Of a stretch of DNA of 20,906 bases, positions 6,800 through 14,587 are shown piece after piece. This DNA is from Nitrospiraceae bacterium (GTDB lineage: Bacteria; Nitrospirota; Thermodesulfovibrionia; Thermodesulfovibrionales; Dissulfurispiraceae). How positions within the stretch are numbered: position 1 is the stretch's first letter; each line of letters opens with the position of its first letter. A program made the position numbers and the translations under genes. The stretch lies in the NCBI GenBank assembly GCA_003170655.1, contig PMYY01000170.1:1273-22178 (forward strand), read 5' to 3'. Below the pieces are notes generated by a model. It was not told where the DNA came from. It searched no databases and worked only from the letters and a program-made list of their open reading frames with translations.

Positions 6800-7996
6800 A
6801 TGGCAAATAAAATCGTTCTTGCCTATTCGGGAGGTCTCGATACATCCGTAGCGATCAAGTGGCTGAAGGAGACATATAATGCAGAGGTGATAGCCTTCTG
6901 CGCCGACCTCGGCCAGGGAGATGACCTGCAGGCCGTAAAGAAGAAGGCATTGCAAACCGGCGCTTCGAGGGCCTATGTCGTGGATGCGAGGGAAGAGTTT
7001 GTCAGGGATTATGTATTCCCGATGCTCAGGGCTAATGCAATCTACGAGGGAGTATATCTGCTCGGAACTTCGATAGCAAGACCGTTGATCGCTAAGAAAC
7101 AGATAGAGATAGCGATCAGGGAAAACGCCGATGCGGTGGCGCACGGAGCAACAGGCAAGGGAAATGACCAGGTGCGCTTCGAACTGACATATTATGCGCT
7201 CAAGCCGGACATACAAGTCATCAGTCCTTGGCGAGAATGGTCTTTCGATTCTCGCCAAGCCCTCATCGATTATGCGAAGAAACATGGCATCCCGGTGGAG
7301 GCGACAAAGAAAAAACCATACAGCACCGACCGCAACATCCTTCACATCAGCTACGAGGGCGGCATTCTCGAAGATCCGTGGGCCGAGCCGCCAAAAGACA
7401 TGTATACCATGATGGTCCCACCCGAGAAGGCACCCGACAAACCGACTTATATTGAGATCCAATACGAAGGCGGAAACCCGGTCAGGCTGAACGGCAAAGC
7501 GCTATCGCCGTTCAAGTTTTTCCAGCAGCTTAATCAGATCGCAGGATCAAACGGTATCGGAAGGGTCGACCTCGTCGAAAACCGCTTTGTTGGAATGAAA
7601 TCGAGGGGCGTCTACGAAACCCCGGCCGGCACTGTTCTACATGTCGCGCACAGGGCCGTCGAGTCTCTCACCCTAGACAGGGAAGTCCTGCACCTCAGAG
7701 ACTCACTCATACCGAAATTCGCGGAACTTGTCTATTACGGCTTCTGGTTCGCCCCCGAAAGAGAAATTCTTCAGAACACTGTAGACATGATACAGAAGGA
7801 TGTGGCGGGCACCGTAAAACTCAAGCTCTATAAAGGTAATTGCCTCGTCGTCGGAAGAAAATCTCCGAAGTCGCTCTATCATCCGGAACTAGCTACATTC
7901 GAATCTGAAAAGATATACAACCAGAAAGACGCCGAAGGATTCATCAAGCTGAATGCACTTCGGTTAAAAGTACGGAGCATGCTGAGGGGACAGTAG
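6800..7996 (+). CDS. argG: Argininosuccinate synthase
   Basis: Condenses citrulline and aspartate with ATP, the penultimate step of arginine synthesis. The ATP-pyrophosphatase loop AYSGGLDTS is at residues 8-16. Further family marks are GATGKGNDQVRFE and the substrate region SYEGGILEDPW. The ATG at 6800 gives a 398-residue protein starting MANKIVLAYSGG and is preceded by GGAGG five bases away; the frame is open four codons further up (GTG 6788) but that would overlap the ribosome site. Length is normal. No other arg gene is adjacent. Confidence 0.97.
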   Translation: MANKIVLAYSGGLDTSVAIKWLKETYNAEVIAFCADLGQGDDLQAVKKKALQTGASRAYVVDAREEFVRDYVFPMLRANAIYEGVYLLGTSIARPLIAKKQIEIAIRENADAVAHGATGKGNDQVRFELTYYALKPDIQVISPWREWSFDSRQALIDYAKKHGIPVEATKKKPYSTDRNILHISYEGGILEDPWAEPPKDMYTMMVPPEKAPDKPTYIEIQYEGGNPVRLNGKALSPFKFFQQLNQIAGSNGIGRVDLVENRFVGMKSRGVYETPAGTVLHVAHRAVESLTLDREVLHLRDSLIPKFAELVYYGFWFAPEREILQNTVDMIQKDVAGTVKLKLYKGNCLVVGRKSPKSLYHPELATFESEKIYNQKDAEGFIKLNALRLKVRSMLRGQ

Positions 7997-8048
7997 AACA
8001 AAACCCTCCATCTCCCCTTGAACTAAGGGAAGGCAGAAATATTTCATA

Positions 8049-8766
8049 ATGGATAACCGGCAGCACCGAGCTGCAATACTGGCTCGCCCTAACCTTTATC
8101 AACACATCTGTCCGATTAGAGTTAGGCAGCTGCTTTCGGCCTTCCGCACACCGAAGAAAATCCTTGCTGCTTCCCTGAAGGAATTGCTGCAGGTGGAAGA
8201 CATCAAGGCATCCAGTGCGCTGGCCATCGATGAGTTAGATTCGTGGGACCTTATCAACCGGGAGCTTGCAAAGATCGAAGAGCTTGACGTCGGGTGTGTA
8301 ACCTTCGACCGGTCGGCATATTGATAGTAGAGGCTGCCCGGGAAGCGGATCATTTATAACAGCACACTATGCCCTCTAACAGGGCAAGGAAGTGTTCACT
8401 TTCCCCGGAAGCATTGCGACCATGAATGCAGTGGAAACCAACAGCCTCACCAAGAAGGGCGCAAAACTGGTCCAGAAGGTCGATGATATCCTTGAAGAAC
8501 TGACGCCGCTTCTGAAAGGACTGCTCAGGTCCTACCGGAAATCAGAAGTGTCGCGGCGTCACTGAAATTGTTACCAATCTGGGCGGACTTGAAATAAATT
8601 ACGAAGAAAAGGCAATATGTAATGCTCTGGGCAGCGACCCGCGCCACATCGATATTGTTTCCAGGGAAACCGGGATAATGGCTCAGAGAGTATCGGGATT
8701 TTGCTCGGCCTCGAGCTTAAAGGTGTGGTGGAACAGGACGGAAGTAAGAGCTTTTTCATAATGTAG
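8049..8766 (+). pseudogene. dprA: Decayed dprA (DNA processing protein A)
   Basis: DprA binds incoming single-stranded DNA and loads RecA in natural transformation. The first 91 codons read as its N-terminal helical domain, from LYQHICPIRVRQLL to WDLINRELAKIEELD and CVTFDRSAY, then stop at 8322-8324. The sequence jumps directly to the end of the Rossmann domain in another frame (ILIVEAA, 8318-8338). It continues after a one-base loss as SGSFITAHYAL, an in-frame TAA (8377-8379), and QGKEVFTFPGSIATMNAVETNSL to DDILEEL. A further frame carries the winged-helix start (EEKAICNALGSDPRHID), and after another one-base loss ILLGLELKGVVEQDG to TAG at 8764-8766. About 140 codons of the nucleotide-binding core are missing. 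It precedes topA, a common dprA location. Confidence 0.85.
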
Positions 8767-8929
8767 ACACGATAACCCTGGATCAAAATCGACTTCGCAG
8801 GCACTATCTGTAAATCAGTCCTGCTGATCTCAGGAACGGAAAATGGCGCTGAAACGCGGCAACTAATTTGCTTTCGCAATGATGTAATAACATAAACGTT
8901 CAAGGCTTGGAACTTGCTGTAGGAGGGGA

Positions 8930-9214
8930 ATGGCAAGAAGATTGATGGACCTGCTGAGGGTCCTTGCAAAAGAAATTATAGAGAAGGGGTACGATGCCGA
9001 TGATGCATTGAAGAAGATCAATGTTGTCGACATCGATTTCATAACCGTTAAAGAGGAACTCCAAGCATTGGAGCTGTCAAAACATATAGACGAAGCTGAA
9101 CTCGATACGATAAAGGCGCTACTCGCATATATCCTTATGAGGGATTCTGATCTCGAAGTCGAGGACGTCTATGCCTTTATCTTCGGCAGAGGGCGCCAGA
9201 TCATCTGGAATTAG
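8930..9214 (+). CDS. Small acidic helical protein, unknown function
   Basis: A 94-residue protein with no family I recognise. It is charged and predicted mostly helical (MDLLRVLAKEIIEKGYDADDALKKI, then VKEELQALELSKHIDEAELDTIKALLAYILM), has no Cys, no signal and no membrane segment, and ends in an aromatic-basic tail, FIFGRGRQIIWN. ATG at 8930 has AGGAGGGG at 8921-8928, a strong ribosome site that supports a real gene. It lies between the dprA ruin and topA, the place held in some proteobacteria by smg (DUF494), but it is shorter and I cannot align the two. The 163 bases between the pseudogene and this gene show no recognisable coding content and may carry the promoter. Confidence 0.75.
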   Translation: MARRLMDLLRVLAKEIIEKGYDADDALKKINVVDIDFITVKEELQALELSKHIDEAELDTIKALLAYILMRDSDLEVEDVYAFIFGRGRQIIWN

Positions 9215-9232
9215 CCGTGTTCACCCTGAATT

Positions 9233-9238
9233 AGGAGG
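9233..9238 (+). promoter_or_regulatory. Ribosome binding site of topA
   Basis: AGGAGG, seven bases before TTG 9246. It decides the TTG start against the frame that remains open upstream into the preceding gene. Confidence 0.85.
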
Positions 9239-9245
9239 AAGATTT

Positions 9246-11555
9246 TTGAAATCTCTGGTCATAGTCGAATCGCCTGCAAAGGCGAAGACGATAAATAAAA
9301 TACTCGGAAGCGATTTTGACGTGAAGGCCTCGGTAGGCCATATTAAGGACCTGCCTGCAAAGGAACTCGGGGTCAATGTCAATAAGGACTTTGCTCCAAC
9401 TTATATCATAATCCCAGGCAAGGAAAAAATCGTAAAAGAACTGAAAAAGGAGGCGAAGAAGGCCGAAAGGATCTACATCGCGACAGACCCTGACCGCGAA
9501 GGAGAGGCTATCGCCTATCACATCGCCGAAGAGGTCAAGGACCCCAAGCATCCCGACAAGATTTTCAGGGTCGCCTTTCACGAGATCACCAGCAAGTCGG
9601 TCAAGGACGCGATAAGCAACCCGGGTTCAATCGATACTGACAAAGTGGATGCACAGCAAGCGAGGAGGATACTCGACCGCCTCGTCGGATATAACCTGAG
9701 CCCTTTTCTGTGGAGGAAGGTGCGCAGGGGATTGAGCGCAGGCAGAGTGCAATCCGTTGCCGTGCGGCTGGTCGTCGACAGGGAGCGCGAGGTCGAGGCC
9801 TTCAATAAAGAAGAATACTGGACCATCGAAGCTATTCTCCAGTCGTCCAAGAATGCCGAGTCGCCCTTTCCCGCCAGGCTCTTCAAATACGACAATTCTC
9901 TCGTTGTTGACCGCGATGCCCCTGAAGACAAGCGTTTCCTCATCGGCAATGAAGAAAAAGCCCGCAAGGTCGTCGATAATATCACAGGCAAGGAATGCTT
10001 CCTGGCGAAGATTGACAAGAGGCTCAAGAAAAGGACCCCGGCTGCGCCCTTTATTACCAGCACACTCCAGCAGGAAGCGGCCCGGAGGTTGCGCTTCCCG
10101 GCTAAGAAGACGATGATGATAGCACAGCAGCTTTATGAAGGGGTGGAACTTGGGCCGGAAGGTTCCGTCGGTCTCATAACTTATATGAGGACCGATTCGT
10201 TCAGGACCGCTCCGGAAGCGCAGCAGTGGGCCAGAGATTTCATCGACAGAAAATTCGGCAAGGACTATGTGCCTGAGAAACCGCCTGTTTACAAGAGCAA
10301 GCAATCGGCACAGGAAGCGCACGAGGCAGTAAGGCCTACCTACGAGGAAAAAACACCCGAGCAAGTGAAGCCGTTCCTCGGCAGAGATCAGTACAACCTT
10401 TACAAACTTATCTGGAACCGTTTCATCGCCAGCCAGATGAGCCCGGCGCAGCTTGAGCAGACAACCTTCGTCATCGGACTGAGAAACAATGGCGCGGAGA
10501 TGCAGGGCACAGAGTTCAGGGCCTCCGGGATGGTCATCAAATTCCAGGGATTCATGGCACTGTACACCGAGAGCAAGGACGACATAGAGGATGAAGATGG
10601 CGGATTGCTCCCTGCCCTTTCCGAAAATGATCCACTCGAACAGAAGGAAATCAAGCCTGTTCAGCACTTCACGCAGCCGCCCCCTCGCTACACCGAGGCG
10701 ACACTCGTAAAGGCGCTTGAAGACAAGGGGATCGGCAGGCCGAGCACTTACGCCTCGATCCTTTCGACGATCCAGGACAGAAAATACGCGCAGAAGATTG
10801 AAAATAGATTTTCGCCCACCGAACTCGGCGTCGTGGTCAACGATCTGCTCGTAGACAAGTTCCCTGAGTTAATCGATTACAATTTCACGGCGACGATGGA
10901 GAGCGAACTCGACGATATCGAGCAGGCTAAGTTGAACTGGGTCAGCGTCGTCAAGGACTTCTTCATCCCCTTCGATCTCGATCTAAAGGCGGCAGCAAAG
11001 GACAAAGAGAGGGTCAAGCCCGAAGATATCCCGACCGATATCGTCTGTGAAAAGTGCGGTTCGCCGATGATAATAAAGTGGGGCAGGCACGGAAGGTTCC
11101 TCGCGTGTTCGGGCTATCCTCAATGCAAGAATACCAGGCCGCTGAGCGGCGACCAGAAGCCGCAAACCGCGGAGGAGGCCCTCACCGGCGAGAACTGCGA
11201 AAAGTGCGGATCACCTATGGTAATGAAGACCGGACGATTCGGCAAATTCATTGCATGCTCCAAGTATCCCGAATGCAAGACCACCAAACCGCTCTCGACC
11301 GGAGTCAAATGCCCAGTGGACGGAGGAGACATAGTAGAGAGGAAATCGAAGCGCGGCAAACCCTTCTGGAGCTGCGGCAACTATCCGAACTGCACATTTG
11401 CCTTGTGGTACAAGCCGGTGCCCGTAGAGTGCCCCAAATGCAAGGCCCCTTTTATGGCCGAGAAAAGGAACAAGGCGGGAGAGGTCTTTCATGTCTGCTT
11501 AGAAAAGACCTGCGGACACAAGGAAGAAGTGAAGCAGCCGGAATCAGCATCGTAA
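9246..11555 (+). CDS. topA: DNA topoisomerase I
   Basis: Type IA topoisomerase that relaxes negative supercoils. The Toprim domain opens with SLVIVESPAKAKTI and carries the metal motif DPDREGEAIAYH (from residue 81). The DNA-cleaving tyrosine is Y313 in GLITYMRTDSFR. IGRPSTYASILSTI follows in the core. The C-terminal quarter has four zinc-ribbon units starting near 601, 651, 689 and 729. The third has CPVDGG in its first knuckle, with Asp in place of the second Cys. TTG at 9246 after AGGAGG gives 769 residues beginning MKSLVIVES, the family's conserved N terminus; no ATG fits. The gene follows the small ORF by 31 bases and is probably co-transcribed with it. Confidence 0.96.
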   Translation: MKSLVIVESPAKAKTINKILGSDFDVKASVGHIKDLPAKELGVNVNKDFAPTYIIIPGKEKIVKELKKEAKKAERIYIATDPDREGEAIAYHIAEEVKDPKHPDKIFRVAFHEITSKSVKDAISNPGSIDTDKVDAQQARRILDRLVGYNLSPFLWRKVRRGLSAGRVQSVAVRLVVDREREVEAFNKEEYWTIEAILQSSKNAESPFPARLFKYDNSLVVDRDAPEDKRFLIGNEEKARKVVDNITGKECFLAKIDKRLKKRTPAAPFITSTLQQEAARRLRFPAKKTMMIAQQLYEGVELGPEGSVGLITYMRTDSFRTAPEAQQWARDFIDRKFGKDYVPEKPPVYKSKQSAQEAHEAVRPTYEEKTPEQVKPFLGRDQYNLYKLIWNRFIASQMSPAQLEQTTFVIGLRNNGAEMQGTEFRASGMVIKFQGFMALYTESKDDIEDEDGGLLPALSENDPLEQKEIKPVQHFTQPPPRYTEATLVKALEDKGIGRPSTYASILSTIQDRKYAQKIENRFSPTELGVVVNDLLVDKFPELIDYNFTATMESELDDIEQAKLNWVSVVKDFFIPFDLDLKAAAKDKERVKPEDIPTDIVCEKCGSPMIIKWGRHGRFLACSGYPQCKNTRPLSGDQKPQTAEEALTGENCEKCGSPMVMKTGRFGKFIACSKYPECKTTKPLSTGVKCPVDGGDIVERKSKRGKPFWSCGNYPNCTFALWYKPVPVECPKCKAPFMAEKRNKAGEVFHVCLEKTCGHKEEVKQPESAS

Positions 11556-11560
11556 GATAC

Positions 11561-11722
11561 GGCATGGACGGGACTGTTTTTCAGCCAGATCAATTAATCC
11601 ATTTGAGCCAGTTGCATCTATGATATCGAAATCAAATCTTCATGCAGTGGAATGATTGCCCTGTTGCTCACGCAAACGTGTGGCCCCAGGTCATCGGTCT
11701 GAAAAACAGTCCTGTCCATGCC
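11561..11722. repeat. 162-bp unit with 24-bp inverted terminal repeats
   Basis: The arms at 11561-11584 and 11699-11722 are reverse complements with one mismatch in 24 (outer ends GGCATGGAC and GTCCATGCC; inner ends CTGTTTTTCAG and CTGAAAAACAG). They enclose 114 bases with no recognisable gene. The unit starts six bases after the topA stop and ends 23 bases before the next ATG. The shape is that of a miniature inverted-repeat element or a large stem-loop leader. I see no clear target-site duplication at the outer ends. Confidence 0.75.
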
Positions 11723-11745
11723 ACATTACTTCCATATCCCAAAAA

Positions 11746-12504
11746 ATGCATAAACCTTTCATCATAGGCATCGGAGGCGCACACAGCGCTGTCGGCAAGA
11801 CATCCCTCGCGGCCGCGATCATCAGACACTTGTCACAGCATCCCGCCTATCCTTTCGGGAAAAAGCCTTGCCTTGGCGCAGTCAAATACACAAGAACAGA
11901 GCTTTATGCTTCCCTTATCGAAGACGAAGCCGTTATCAAACAGGAAGACAAAGATACGGCGCGTCTGTCCACCGCTGGAGCCGAAAAAGTTCTCTGGGTC
12001 AAGTCGCCGCGAGAGGAACTTGAAGAACCGCTCTCACTTGCCCTTTCCAAGCTCGCGGACCTCGATGGCATAGTGATCGAAGGCAACAGCGCAATTGAGT
12101 TTGTGAAGCCTGATATTGTAATATTTATATTTGGGGAGTCGAAAGAGAACACCAAGATTTCCGCGGAAGCGCTTGTGCGACAGGCCGATATCTTCATCGC
12201 TCCGGAGACGGTATCCCCCATCACTCGAACCGCTATAAGTAGCACGGCGAAATGGGTTACGCTGAATGATTACCCGTATGTCTTTGACGACCGGGCCGTA
12301 CAGGGTATAATAGCTCTCATGGAAACAATCGAGAAAAATAAAGAGATAGAGCGCCTTCTCAAGGAACGGTCCGTTGACGGGAAGATTTCGTGCACACTGG
12401 CGCGGAAGATCGCAGAGGACCTCAATGTGCCATACGGGGATGTGGGCTCGACAGCGAATGGGCTGAAGATCAAGATCAAGAGCTGCGAACTCGGCTGCTT
12501 CTGA
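11746..12504 (+). CDS. MobB/BioD-like P-loop NTPase
   Basis: A 252-residue cytoplasmic P-loop protein. The loop GGAHSAVGKTS (residues 10-20) has the spacing seen in BioD and CobB-type enzymes (GxxxxxGKT), and IIRHLSQ follows. Later, DGIVIEGNSAIEFVKPDIVIF looks like the Walker B side of MobB-type proteins. The C terminus adds a small domain (RKIAEDLNVPYGDVGSTANGL) ending in SCELGCF, with two cysteines at the very end. ATG at 11746 lacks a ribosome site; the frame is open 30 codons upstream into the inverted repeat, but that stretch is not protein-like. Its TGA overlaps the ATG of the CcsA-like gene. MobB proteins act in molybdopterin dinucleotide synthesis; here the haem-operon context makes the role open. 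Confidence 0.7.
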   Translation: MHKPFIIGIGGAHSAVGKTSLAAAIIRHLSQHPAYPFGKKPCLGAVKYTRTELYASLIEDEAVIKQEDKDTARLSTAGAEKVLWVKSPREELEEPLSLALSKLADLDGIVIEGNSAIEFVKPDIVIFIFGESKENTKISAEALVRQADIFIAPETVSPITRTAISSTAKWVTLNDYPYVFDDRAVQGIIALMETIEKNKEIERLLKERSVDGKISCTLARKIAEDLNVPYGDVGSTANGLKIKIKSCELGCF

Positions 12505-13319
12505 TGGGTACGATACTCTTCGAGCTCGCGCTTACCGGCTATTTCATCGCAGCCATCATCGGCATCATAGACCTGTTCAGGGGAGGAAAAGAATCATCGA
12601 AACTGATGATCGCCTTTTCCGCTGCCGGGTTTGTACTCCATACCGCTGCCATTATATACAGGTATGTCGCAGGCGGCCACCTACCTGTAACGAGCATGCA
12701 CGAGGCGGCCTCATTCTTTGCATGGTGCGTGGTCCTTATTTACTTCTTTCTGGAATTCAGGTATAAGATCGGCATCATGGGCTCATTTATTCTCCCAATA
12801 GTCCTTCTTTTGATGATAACTGCGGCGTTCCTTCCTCGTACGATGGCGCCCCTCGCTCCCGCTCTCAGAAGCCACTGGCTGTGGATACATACTATTTTCG
12901 CCTTTGTCTCCAATGCCGCCTTTGCGGTGGCCTTCGGCATAGGCACCATGTACCTTCTACAGGAACATTACCTTAAATCGAAACACCTGCACGGACTCTT
13001 TCAGAGGCTGCCCAGCCTGCAGGTGCTGGACGAAATCAACCATAAACTGATAAATATAGGATTTCCATTCCTGACCATGGCAATCATCACCGGATCACTC
13101 TGGGCCGAAAGCGCATGGGGACGCTTCTGGAACTGGGACCCCAAGGAAGTCTGGTCTCTCATCACATGGTTCATCTATGCGGTAGTGTTACACCTCAGAC
13201 TTACGGCCGGATGGAGAAAAAAGAGGGCCGCGATGCTGTCGGTTATAGGGTTTATCGTGGTATTGTTCACCTTTTTCGGTGTCAATTTTCTCTTGAAGAG
13301 CGTACATACGTTCCAATGA
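12504..13319 (+). CDS. ccsA: CcsA-family cytochrome c assembly / HemX-like membrane protein
   Basis: A 271-residue inner-membrane protein with about eight hydrophobic helices. The family signature WNWDPKEVWSLITW, with W-rich flank WGRFWNW and HLR downstream, marks the CcsA/CcmC/HemX group. Conserved histidines in SMHEAASFFAW and in the RSHWLWIHT loop could serve haem. CcsA proteins deliver haem for attachment to apocytochrome c with CcsB/ResB, which is not in the window. HemX homologues encoded beside hemA instead lower HemA abundance. ATG at 12504 overlaps the preceding TGA by one base, and the stop overlaps the hemA ATG, so three genes are translationally coupled. The full DPKE-W motif leans toward CcsA. 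Confidence 0.87.
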   Translation: MGTILFELALTGYFIAAIIGIIDLFRGGKESSKLMIAFSAAGFVLHTAAIIYRYVAGGHLPVTSMHEAASFFAWCVVLIYFFLEFRYKIGIMGSFILPIVLLLMITAAFLPRTMAPLAPALRSHWLWIHTIFAFVSNAAFAVAFGIGTMYLLQEHYLKSKHLHGLFQRLPSLQVLDEINHKLINIGFPFLTMAIITGSLWAESAWGRFWNWDPKEVWSLITWFIYAVVLHLRLTAGWRKKRAAMLSVIGFIVVLFTFFGVNFLLKSVHTFQ

Positions 13320-14587
13320 ACATCCTCGTTATAGGACTCAATCACAAGACTGCATCCGTCGAAATCAGGGAGAGACTCGCATTTAACGGTCCCAAGCTCG
13401 AAGAAGGATTGCTCGCCATCAGGCAACTCAAGGGAGTGAACGAGGCCGCCCTGCTTTCGACCTGCAACAGGGTGGAGATATATGCATCCGTATGCGACGT
13501 CATGACAGCGGCTGAAGCGGTGAAGGACTTCATCTCCGGCTTTCACGATATCGTCAGGCCTGAGTTCGAGAAGTCCCTTTATGTCTATCAGAGTGAGGAT
13601 GCAACACGACATGTCTTCAGGGTATCATCCAGCCTCGATTCCATGATCATCGGAGAACCACAGATTCTCGGTCAGCTAAAAGATGCGTTCGAATTCGCCC
13701 TCTCTAAAAAGACGACGGGGGTCATACTGAACCGGCTCATGAAAAAGGCGATCTCGACCGCAAAAAGAGTGAGGACCGAAACCAGGATCGCCGAGAATGC
13801 TGTGTCTATAAGCTTTGCTGCAGTGGAACTCGCTAAGAAGATTTTCACTGAACTCGCCGGTAAATCGTTTATGCTCCTGGGCGCCGGTGAAATGGCGGAA
13901 CTTGCAGCGAGGCACCTCATAAATAATGGCGTCACCGACGTAAAGGTCGCCAACCGGACATATGACCGAGCCTGCGAGCTGGCGCAGGATTTTTGCGGCT
14001 GTGCCGTGCGTTTCGAGGATTTTGTCCATGAGTTGGTCCGCACTGATATCCTCATCTGCTCCACCGGGGCTCCTTCCTTCATCCTTTTTAGGGATCAGAT
14101 GCAGAAGGTGATGAAGGAAAGAAAGCACAGGCCGGTTTTTCTTATCGACATATCGGTCCCCAGGAATATCGATCCCGAGATCAATAAGATCGACAACGTC
14201 TACCTCTATAATGTCGACGACCTGCAGGAAGTGATCGAAACTAACATTCTCGAGAGGAAGAAGGAAGCCACGAAGGCTGAAACTATCATCAACGAGGAAG
14301 TCGAGAAATTTGCCCACTGGGCGGCCACGCTCGATTCTGTCCCTGTCATCGTCGCTCTCAGGCAAAAGGCCGATGACATCAAGCGGGAGGAGATCGAGAG
14401 ATTCAGGAATAGGTTCCCCGATCTCGACAAAGACAAAATGGAAGCAGTCGAAAACCTGGCCAATTCAATAACGAACAAGCTGATGCATAATCCGACCGTT
14501 GCTCTCAGGGAGAGCGCAGAAGACCGGGAGATGATAACGATTATTATAAAAAAACTATACGGGATAGACGGTGAAGATGAAGAATAG
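13316..14587 (+). CDS. hemA: Glutamyl-tRNA reductase
   Basis: Reduces glutamyl-tRNA(Glu) to glutamate-1-semialdehyde, the first committed step of C5-pathway tetrapyrrole synthesis. The catalytic cysteine is C50 in LLSTCNRVEIYA. H99 and the stretch SSSLDSMIIGEPQILGQ follow. The NADPH-binding loop is LLGAGEMAELAARH (residues 187-200), and a dimerisation helix region ends the protein. With ATG at 13316 it has 423 residues, the usual size, and starts MNILVIGLNHKTAS. The ATG shares four bases with the preceding stop (ATGA), which rules out the longer open frame upstream. Use of this enzyme shows the organism makes aminolevulinate from glutamate rather than glycine. Confidence 0.97.
   Translation: MNILVIGLNHKTASVEIRERLAFNGPKLEEGLLAIRQLKGVNEAALLSTCNRVEIYASVCDVMTAAEAVKDFISGFHDIVRPEFEKSLYVYQSEDATRHVFRVSSSLDSMIIGEPQILGQLKDAFEFALSKKTTGVILNRLMKKAISTAKRVRTETRIAENAVSISFAAVELAKKIFTELAGKSFMLLGAGEMAELAARHLINNGVTDVKVANRTYDRACELAQDFCGCAVRFEDFVHELVRTDILICSTGAPSFILFRDQMQKVMKERKHRPVFLIDISVPRNIDPEINKIDNVYLYNVDDLQEVIETNILERKKEATKAETIINEEVEKFAHWAATLDSVPVIVALRQKADDIKREEIERFRNRFPDLDKDKMEAVENLANSITNKLMHNPTVALRESAEDREMITIIIKKLYGIDGEDEE

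Noticed and set aside
7997..8048. CCCTT/AAGGG hairpin after argG as a terminator
   Set aside because: Only five pairs and no following T-run; too weak to call.
9627..10667. 346-codon minus-strand frame inside topA
   Set aside because: It is the antisense of a strongly conserved topA region; the translation has no domain logic and no ribosome site.
11656..11745. Thirty extra N-terminal codons of the P-loop protein (MPCCSRKRV...)
   Set aside because: They are coded by the inverted-repeat arm and spacer, lack a ribosome site, and precede a P-loop that normally sits at the N terminus.
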